Assembly: GCA_027347805.1 (NCBI GenBank)
Contig: DAIEQP010000029.1
Coordinates: 1-11,120, forward strand
Source: Ignavibacteria bacterium
GTDB lineage: Bacteria > Bacteroidota > Ignavibacteria > Ignavibacteriales > Melioribacteraceae
Length of the DNA stretch: 11,120 bases
Direction of reading: 5' to 3'
The notes below the pieces were generated by a model. The model was not told the origin of the DNA and did not search any database. It worked only from the letters and a program-made list of their open reading frames with translations. Each line of letters starts with the position of its first letter. Position 1 is the first letter of the stretch. Position numbers and translations under genes: made by a program. Below are positions 5,840-11,120 of this stretch, one piece after another.

Positions 5840-8830
5840 ATGAAAATACTCTTTACAAAAAGAATGTTATTCCTAAGTATTCTGTTATTTATGGCCAGCA
5901 GAATGTTTGGACAGGTAACACTTCAGGGTATTGTTGCAGATTCATTAACGCAGGAACCATTAATTGGGGCAAGTGTTTTTTTAGTTGGCACTTCATTTGG
6001 CGATGCGACAAACATCGATGGTGAATACAAAATCCGCAATATTCCCGATGGAACTTATACTCTCAGAGTTTCTTACATCGGTTATGAAACTAAATTTATG
6101 AAATTACCTTTGAAAGGGAATAGAGCAATTGATCTTTTTGTTCAGTTGTCTGCAACCAGAATTGAAGGTAAAACAATTGTGGTTACTGCTCAAGCTCAGG
6201 GTCAGGTTGCTGCTATTCAACAGCAGTTATCATCAGATAAAATTGTTAACGTTGTTTCCGAACAGCGCATTCAGCAGTTACCCGATTTTAATGCTGCGCA
6301 GGCAATCAGTCGTTTGCCCGGTATTTCAACAACACAAAGTTCAGGTGAAGCAAACAAAGTTGTAATCAGAGGTCTTGCACCACAATATAATGCTGTTACT
6401 GTTGGCGGTACTGCAATGGCTGCATCTGGTAGTAGCGACCGAAGCGTTGACTTAACCATGGTTACACCTTATATGATTAAATCAATTGAAGTATTTAAAT
6501 CACTTCTTCCCGATATGGATGCAAATGCTGTTGGTGGTGTTGTTAACATGAATTTAAGAGAAGCACCAACTGGATTAAAAAGTGATTTTATGTGGCAGTC
6601 AGGTTATACTGCAAAAACTAGTAATTATGGTAACTACCGTGGTATTGCAAGTATAAGTAATAGATTTTTTGATGATGCTGTTGGTATTTATGCTTTAGGC
6701 AATATTGAAAAATATGATAGAGATGCTGATAACATGAATGCAGGTTATGATGTTGCCAGCAGTCAGCCCGGACAAACTTTCAACCCTGTACGTGTTAATC
6801 AAATTACTCTTAGCCGTCATCAGGAAGTAAGAAAACGTTATGGCGCAAATTTAGTTCTTGATTATAAGTTTGATACAGGTGTTATCAGATTTATAAATAT
6901 GTTTAGCGAATTGGTTTCTAAGTACACAGATAACAATGAGCAGTTTCATTTTATAAATAATCAAATCGTTTTTACAAACAACTCTGGTGAAAATACAAAT
7001 TCATCGGGTGTTCATTCTCTGGAATTCAATAACGATTTTGGTTTTATGACAATGGAGTTGAAATTCTCCGGTACATATGCGAAGTCAAGCAACCCATGGT
7101 CTCCATCTTTTGTATTCCAGCAAACAGGTTCAGTATCAAGTGGTCTGCCTCCGGTAAACACACCTCCTGAAAACGTAGTTAGCAATGTTAAATATAATGG
7201 AGGAGATTTAACTTATCTGACCAGCGTTACACTAAACAGTTCTGTTTTTAAAGAAAATAATAACACGTTAAAAGGTGATTTTAAAATTCCGATTGCCTTT
7301 GGTGACAACATTAGCGGCTATTTTAAATTTGGTGGAATGTATGTAACCCGTACAAATTCTAATGATCAGGATAACCCAAATTTTGATCCTAGAGCTGTAG
7401 GTGTTACTACAGGAACACCGGATATTAACCATCTTATTATGGATGGAATTACATCAAGATACGGACTAAGAATCAATCCTTCAGTAGGAAGATTTTATTC
7501 AAGTAACTTTACATCAACAGATAGTAAATTGTACGACACATTTTTGGATGATAAATTTGGAAAAGTATTCTGGGCAGCTGATCAGACTATATTATTTGAT
7601 TTAGTGAACTATGTTAGCAGTACTGCTGCATTCAATGCAATTAATGCTCCTGCTGCTGCACCTGGTGGTTGGTTTGCAACTCAATTCCAAACTTTACCAA
7701 ATGATTACGATTACAATGAAAAATATGGTGCTGGTTATTTGATGGGTCAATTAAACTTTGGCCAGGAATTAAATATAGTTGGTGGTGTTAGATGGGAAAA
7801 TGTTGAGTCAGCTTATCATGCATACAATCTTCTTGAACAAAGAGATGCTGGTTCGCAAAAAGCATCTGTAAAAGAAGAGACTGTTCATCCATCAAATCAT
7901 TTTGTTTTACCGATGGTTCAATTTAAGTTTACTCCGTTTTCTTGGGCAGATCTAAGATATTCTTTTACTCAAACTTTAGCACGCCCCGATTATCGTCTTT
8001 TGACACCTCATTACACAATGGGTTATTCTCGTAACTTTGTATCTGCCGGTAACCCAAATTTGAAACCAGCACAATCGTTTAATCATGATTTAATGCTTAC
8101 TGTGCACAGTAATGAATTGGGTTTACTTTCTGTAGGCTTTTTCTATAAAGAATGGAAAAACTATGCATATTCTACATCCTATCAGTTACGCGCAGGTAAA
8201 TATACTCTTCCTGGAAGAGATTCTATAAATACATATAATACACTTGGTGCACCGCCAATTGATGGAGCCCAATTAAATACTTCTATCAACAGCCCATTCT
8301 TAGCATATGTAAGAGGACTTGAATTTGATTTTCAAACACGTTTCTGGTATTTGCCATTTCCTCTGAATGGTTTGTTGCTTGGTGTTAATTATACTCACAT
8401 TAATTCTTCTACAAGATATTCATTATATGTTCCCGATAGAATTGGTGGTACAAGAGTCAATCCAACATACGTTATTGTGGATAGCTCAAGAGCCGGTCGT
8501 CTATTGTTCCAACCTAATGATATCGCAAATGTGTTTATAGGTTATGATTATGAAGGGTTCTCATTGAAATTATCATTTGTTTACCAGGGTAATTCTGTTA
8601 GTTTTATTGGTGGTTATCCGGAAGCTGATGGTTTTACTGATGATTATTTCCGTACTGATATTTCTGTAAGACAACTATTACCTTGGTATGGTGCACAGAT
8701 ATTTCTTGATGTGAATAATCTGAACAATAGACAAAACGTTTCAAGGCAGACTACAATTAATGGATTTACAAATCAGCAGAATTATGGATTAACTGCTAAC
8801 CTTGGCGTAAGGTTAAACTTAAGTATGTAA
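5840..8830 (+). CDS. TonB-dependent outer-membrane receptor with carboxypeptidase-like N-domain
   Basis: A 996-residue outer-membrane active transporter. A signal peptide (about 1-24, cleaved near MFG|Q) is followed by a carboxypeptidase-regulatory-like domain (about 26-105; TNIDGEYKIRNIPDGTYTLRVSYIGYE), then the plug (about 125-242) and a 22-strand-type beta-barrel to the C-terminus. The plug reads IVNVVSEQRIQQLPD, VVIRGLAPQYNAVTVGG (174-190) and IEVFKSLLPDMDANAVGG (216-233), the pattern of the Xanthomonas/Caulobacter-type receptors (TIGR01782) that often serve carbohydrates, rather than SusC. No SusD-like lipoprotein gene follows, consistent with that subtype. It should draw energy through TonB/ExbBD encoded elsewhere. 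ATG 5840 has a strong AGAGGAG at 5826-5832 with 7-nt spacing. The last residues are LNLSM, so the usual terminal aromatic of outer-membrane barrels is absent. The ligand is inferred to be the oligosaccharide handled by its neighbours. Confidence 0.93.
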   Translation: MKILFTKRMLFLSILLFMASRMFGQVTLQGIVADSLTQEPLIGASVFLVGTSFGDATNIDGEYKIRNIPDGTYTLRVSYIGYETKFMKLPLKGNRAIDLFVQLSATRIEGKTIVVTAQAQGQVAAIQQQLSSDKIVNVVSEQRIQQLPDFNAAQAISRLPGISTTQSSGEANKVVIRGLAPQYNAVTVGGTAMAASGSSDRSVDLTMVTPYMIKSIEVFKSLLPDMDANAVGGVVNMNLREAPTGLKSDFMWQSGYTAKTSNYGNYRGIASISNRFFDDAVGIYALGNIEKYDRDADNMNAGYDVASSQPGQTFNPVRVNQITLSRHQEVRKRYGANLVLDYKFDTGVIRFINMFSELVSKYTDNNEQFHFINNQIVFTNNSGENTNSSGVHSLEFNNDFGFMTMELKFSGTYAKSSNPWSPSFVFQQTGSVSSGLPPVNTPPENVVSNVKYNGGDLTYLTSVTLNSSVFKENNNTLKGDFKIPIAFGDNISGYFKFGGMYVTRTNSNDQDNPNFDPRAVGVTTGTPDINHLIMDGITSRYGLRINPSVGRFYSSNFTSTDSKLYDTFLDDKFGKVFWAADQTILFDLVNYVSSTAAFNAINAPAAAPGGWFATQFQTLPNDYDYNEKYGAGYLMGQLNFGQELNIVGGVRWENVESAYHAYNLLEQRDAGSQKASVKEETVHPSNHFVLPMVQFKFTPFSWADLRYSFTQTLARPDYRLLTPHYTMGYSRNFVSAGNPNLKPAQSFNHDLMLTVHSNELGLLSVGFFYKEWKNYAYSTSYQLRAGKYTLPGRDSINTYNTLGAPPIDGAQLNTSINSPFLAYVRGLEFDFQTRFWYLPFPLNGLLLGVNYTHINSSTRYSLYVPDRIGGTRVNPTYVIVDSSRAGRLLFQPNDIANVFIGYDYEGFSLKLSFVYQGNSVSFIGGYPEADGFTDDYFRTDISVRQLLPWYGAQIFLDVNNLNNRQNVSRQTTINGFTNQQNYGLTANLGVRLNLSM

Positions 8831-8835
8831 TCAGC

Positions 8836-8867
8836 GGTGAAACAAATTTTTCAGAATTTGTTTCACC
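8836..8867 (+). terminator. Strong hairpin directly after the TonB-receptor stop
   Basis: GGTGAAACAAATT (8836-8848) and AATTTGTTTCACC (8855-8867) form a perfect 13-bp stem with a 6-nt loop, five bases after the stop codon. There is no T-run after it (TGATAAATAAAATTC follows), so it looks more like a partial terminator or mRNA 3'-end stabiliser between two genes only 75 bp apart than a full intrinsic terminator. Confidence 0.55.
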
Positions 8868-8893
8868 TGATAAATAAAATTCATCATCAAAAG

Positions 8894-8899
8894 AAGGAG
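8894..8899 (+). promoter_or_regulatory. Ribosome binding site that fixes the start at 8906
   Basis: AAGGAG sits 6 nt before ATG 8906. The same frame is open back to a GTG at 8837, but that codon lies inside the hairpin at 8836-8867, has no Shine-Dalgarno and would bury the signal peptide 23 residues in. The ATG is therefore chosen. Confidence 0.8.
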
Positions 8900-8905
8900 A
8901 CTAAA

Positions 8906-10666
8906 ATGAGAAAAGTATTAACTATAGCCATTGCGATGGCATTATTAATACCGGCTTTATCATTCGCTCAAACTGTGGTTAAGGTTCCAAGCGATGCTTT
9001 TGGAGGAAATGGCGGGAACCTTAATAATGCTGTTGCTGCTGCAGTTACCGCAGGTACCCTTTCAAATACTGTATTTGAATTGGAACCAGCTGGTTATTAT
9101 ATAATAACAGGTACTATTGAAGTTCCTGCTGGCAAGAAACTTACAATTACAGCTCCAGAACCAGGAAATACTGCTGCTACAGCTTTACCTCAACTTTTAT
9201 GGACTTCAGCAGCTGGTGTTTCTACTGCAAATTTTATAACTGCTTTTGGAGATCTTTCATTAAAGAACATTTGGTTTTTTTATGCTAATGTTCTTGGTGA
9301 TCAAAGAGGTTCACCAATTAAGCTTGCTGATGATCCGGGAAAAACAAAGAAAGCAGATTTTGAAGGATGCTTATTCGAATATTCAAATGTTGGTAATGAA
9401 GGTGCAGCTATTGGTGTAACTTGTGCATCAGTTGATATTACTGTTAAAAACTGTTATTTCCGAAATAATGTTGATGCTCACTTTAGATATTATGGTAGAG
9501 CAGTTGCATTCCCATACAGCACTACTGGCTGGGGAATAAAATCAATTTTATTCGAAAACTGTACCTTTGCAAATATGGGTTATGTTTATATGCAGGAAGC
9601 TGCTGAGTATGGATTGGATGTTCGTTTTAACCACTGTACTTTTCTTAATGTAGTTATGTATGCATTGGAATCAGGTTGGTGGAAAACAATGGCTACAACA
9701 AACTGCCTTTTTGTGAATACATTCATGTTTGGTGACATTCCTGCTGTTACAGGTAAAGCAGATCAGAATGGTGGTACAATTAGAATCGATAGTGTTAAGA
9801 ACTTTGGATTTGTTCCTCCATTTACAGAAGCTGACAGAAAAATTTATTTCGGTTACAACAGCTATGCAATAACAGCATGGTTAAAGGACTGGATGCAAAA
9901 TTCTCCATATTCTCTGAATATGAAAAAGACAAGACAGAATGATCAAGTACCGATTCCTCAACCTATGTTAAGCAAAGCAACACTGCGTTTCTTCGATACT
10001 GTTGATGTAGCAACAAAGAAAAAAGTATTCCCATTAATGACTAGGGAAAATAATATTGATGGTGTTGAGCCAGGTTTTGTTCTTGAACCGACAAATTTAG
10101 ATTCCCTAAAATTATTTTTGAATAAGAAATGGAGCGATAATACAGATGCTAATTGGGCTTGGAAAATAAAGGAAAACGCTCTTATTGTTAAATGGCCTAA
10201 TGAAGAAAACCTTTCTTATTCTAATGCAACTTTAAAGGCTGCTGGTATGAGTAAATTCCCTCTTGGAGATTTATATCACTGGTATCCTACACAATACACT
10301 GCATGGAAAGCACAATTAGCTACCGAAAATAAGTTTATTCAGGACCGTTTGGATAAAGGTATTCCAGTAGTTGGAATTGCAAAAGATGATAATTCAATTC
10401 CATCAGAATTTTCTTTGAGCCAGAATTATCCGAATCCATTTAACCCAACAACAACAATCAAATTTTCTGTTCCTGTTACTGGTCATATAACTCTAAAAGT
10501 ATATGATATGCTAGGTCAGTTGGTTGCAACATTGTCGGATGGAATACATCAGGCTGGTAATTATAATGCTTCATTTGATGGCTCAAATTTAGCAAGTGGT
10601 ATTTATGTTTATCGTTTACAATCTGAAAGCGTTACAATTTCAAAGAAATTTGTTTTGATGAAGTAA
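8906..10666 (+). CDS. Secreted beta-helix-like protein with T9SS type A sorting domain
   Basis: A 586-residue protein of unknown function that should be exported and attached to or released from the cell surface. Residues 1-21 are a signal peptide (cleavage near SFA|Q). Residues about 55-275 look like a right-handed parallel beta-helix: five coils carry a [GNH]-C-x-F motif (GCLF 154, NCYF 182, NCTF 218, HCTF 243, NCLF 266). Residues about 300-480 are a tryptophan- and tyrosine-rich region (NWAWKIKENALIVKWP, LYHWYPTQYTAWKAQ) without a family I can name. The last 85 or so residues are a T9SS type A C-terminal domain (SLSQNYPNPFNPTTTIKF at 503-520, VYDMLGQLVATL, GIYVYRL, KKFVLMK end). Pectin-lyase-like folds include polysaccharide lyases, but I see no recognised catalytic signature, so a binding or structural role is equally possible. 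It follows the receptor gene by 75 bp and probably shares its transcript. Confidence 0.88.
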   Translation: MRKVLTIAIAMALLIPALSFAQTVVKVPSDAFGGNGGNLNNAVAAAVTAGTLSNTVFELEPAGYYIITGTIEVPAGKKLTITAPEPGNTAATALPQLLWTSAAGVSTANFITAFGDLSLKNIWFFYANVLGDQRGSPIKLADDPGKTKKADFEGCLFEYSNVGNEGAAIGVTCASVDITVKNCYFRNNVDAHFRYYGRAVAFPYSTTGWGIKSILFENCTFANMGYVYMQEAAEYGLDVRFNHCTFLNVVMYALESGWWKTMATTNCLFVNTFMFGDIPAVTGKADQNGGTIRIDSVKNFGFVPPFTEADRKIYFGYNSYAITAWLKDWMQNSPYSLNMKKTRQNDQVPIPQPMLSKATLRFFDTVDVATKKKVFPLMTRENNIDGVEPGFVLEPTNLDSLKLFLNKKWSDNTDANWAWKIKENALIVKWPNEENLSYSNATLKAAGMSKFPLGDLYHWYPTQYTAWKAQLATENKFIQDRLDKGIPVVGIAKDDNSIPSEFSLSQNYPNPFNPTTTIKFSVPVTGHITLKVYDMLGQLVATLSDGIHQAGNYNASFDGSNLASGIYVYRLQSESVTISKKFVLMK

Positions 10667-10675
10667 GATTAAAAT

Positions 10676-10708
10676 TGAACCGGTTATTTTTTCAAAATAA
10701 CCGGTTCA
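10676..10708. promoter_or_regulatory. Twin AACCGGTT operators arranged as a perfect inverted repeat
   Basis: TGAACCGGTTATTTT (10676-10690) and AAAATAACCGGTTCA (10694-10708) form a perfect 15-bp inverted repeat with a 3-base loop. Each arm contains its own palindrome AACCGGTT, matching the core of the operator over the GH3 promoter. The two cores are centred 21 bp apart, two helical turns. Alone, the repeat could act as a terminator for the beta-helix gene (it starts 10 bp after its stop), but on the plus strand it is followed by A-rich, not T-rich, sequence. The nested operator cores favour a regulatory role for the gene at 10903, possibly with both functions combined. Confidence 0.65.
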
Positions 10709-10902
10709 CAAAAAAACATTTTTCAGTTTGCATCTGAAAAAAAAAATATTAATTTAATTGTGATTATATATGGATTTAAGCGAAAATCGTCTTAAAAATT
10801 ATTTTCAGTCTTACCATGAAAATTATTTAATCCATGATAAATTCATTTAATCTGCATGCAAAGTTTATATCTAATATTTCTACAAAAAAAAGGAGAAAAA
10901 AC
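10709..10902 (+). promoter_or_regulatory. AT-rich 5' region of the last gene
   Basis: Non-coding stretch between the twin operators and ATG 10903, about 200 bp from the second operator centre to the start codon. It contains an inverted repeat TTTTTCAG (10719-10726) with CTGAAAAA (10734-10741), a hairpin TTTAAGCGA (10775-10783) with TCG-T-CTTAAA (10787-10796), and two imperfect tandem copies of CCATGAAAATTATTTAAT (10814-10831 and 10832-10851). No convincing -35/-10 pair was found. A strong AGGAG (10891-10895) precedes the next start by 7 nt. Confidence 0.4.
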
Positions 10903-11120
10903 ATGCTGAAAAAATTTCAATTGCTTTTTTTATTCCTATTGCTTTCCTCTGTTGGTTTATATGCTCAACAAATAATGCTAACAGACGAATTCGATAATGG
11001 AGATGGTAAGTGGACCAGTGGTTGGATTGATGCTGGTAGTACAACAGTTACTACATCAATCGATAATACTGGAAAACTTTCCGGTGCTAATTCTTATAAA
11101 CTTGTAATTACAAAAGGCAG
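10903..11120 (+). CDS. Secreted protein, probable carbohydrate-binding N-terminus (partial)
   Basis: The frame opens at ATG 10903 behind AGGAG (10891-10895) and is still open at the window end after 72 codons. Residues 1-22 form a typical signal peptide (MLKKF, then a leucine/phenylalanine core, cleaved near LYAQ|Q). The mature start reads LTDEFDNGDGKWTSGWIDAG, then SIDNTGKLSGANSYKLVI, which resembles the first strands of jelly-roll carbohydrate-binding modules (CBM4/9-like) found at the front of secreted glycoside hydrolases in this lineage. That resemblance is recalled pattern, not a domain search. It lies downstream of the twin operators at 10676-10708, so it is likely part of the same regulon and may be a surface polysaccharide-degrading enzyme whose catalytic domain lies outside the window. 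Confidence 0.8.
   Translation, partial: MLKKFQLLFLFLLLSSVGLYAQQIMLTDEFDNGDGKWTSGWIDAGSTTVTTSIDNTGKLSGANSYKLVITKG

Noticed and set aside
5840..8830. Calling the receptor SusC
   Set aside because: The plug motifs match the Xanthomonas/Caulobacter-type TonB receptors, and no SusD gene follows.
8837..8905. 23-codon upstream extension of the beta-helix gene to a GTG start
   Set aside because: The GTG is within a 13-bp hairpin, lacks a Shine-Dalgarno, and would place the signal peptide internally; ATG 8906 has AAGGAG at ideal spacing.
1..11120. CRISPR array, tRNA/rRNA, insertion sequence or phage genes
   Set aside because: No regularly spaced repeats, no cloverleaf or rRNA segments, and no transposase or integrase among the reading frames.

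Overview
The window reads as AT-rich chromosomal DNA from a Gram-negative bacterium of the Bacteroidota/Chlorobi branch, most likely an Ignavibacteria-type organism. The evidence is a TonB-dependent outer-membrane receptor with an N-terminal carboxypeptidase-regulatory-like domain, and a secreted protein ending in a type IX secretion (T9SS) type A sorting domain of the 'SLSQNYPNPFNPTTTIKF' style, which is very common in Ignavibacteria. The taxonomic call is inference from protein style.

Layout. The first 91 bases hold the possible 3' end of an unidentified gene. A LacI-family repressor (115-1143, minus strand) converges on it. A non-coding stretch of about 650 bp then separates the repressor from a divergent plus-strand series: a cytoplasmic GH3 beta-glycosidase (1800-4115), a GPH-family sugar:cation symporter (4351-5706), a TonB-dependent receptor (5840-8830) and a secreted beta-helix protein with a T9SS C-terminal domain (8906-10666). 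After a 236-bp gap, the start of another secreted protein (10903 to the window end) appears; its opening residues look like a carbohydrate-binding module.

How it fits together (inference). This is a compact sugar or oligosaccharide utilisation locus of the SusD-less kind. The receptor would take oligosaccharides across the outer membrane, the symporter would carry them across the inner membrane, and the GH3 enzyme, which lacks a signal peptide, would trim them in the cytoplasm. The secreted proteins would act at the cell surface. GH3 sequence style points to beta-xylosidase or beta-glucosidase activity, so a hemicellulose or beta-glucan product is the likely substrate, but it cannot be fixed from sequence alone.

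Regulation is the best-resolved part. A CpG-centred palindrome with core AACCGGTT or a close variant occurs upstream of the repressor gene, exactly over the predicted transcription start of the GH3 gene (behind a perfect TTGACA -35 box and a 5/6 -10 box), and twice, 21 bp apart, in the gap before the last gene. This suggests a local regulon controlled by the window's own LacI-type repressor. A hairpin-capable inverted repeat follows the stop codon of each of the four complete plus-strand genes, suggesting segmental control of mRNA ends.
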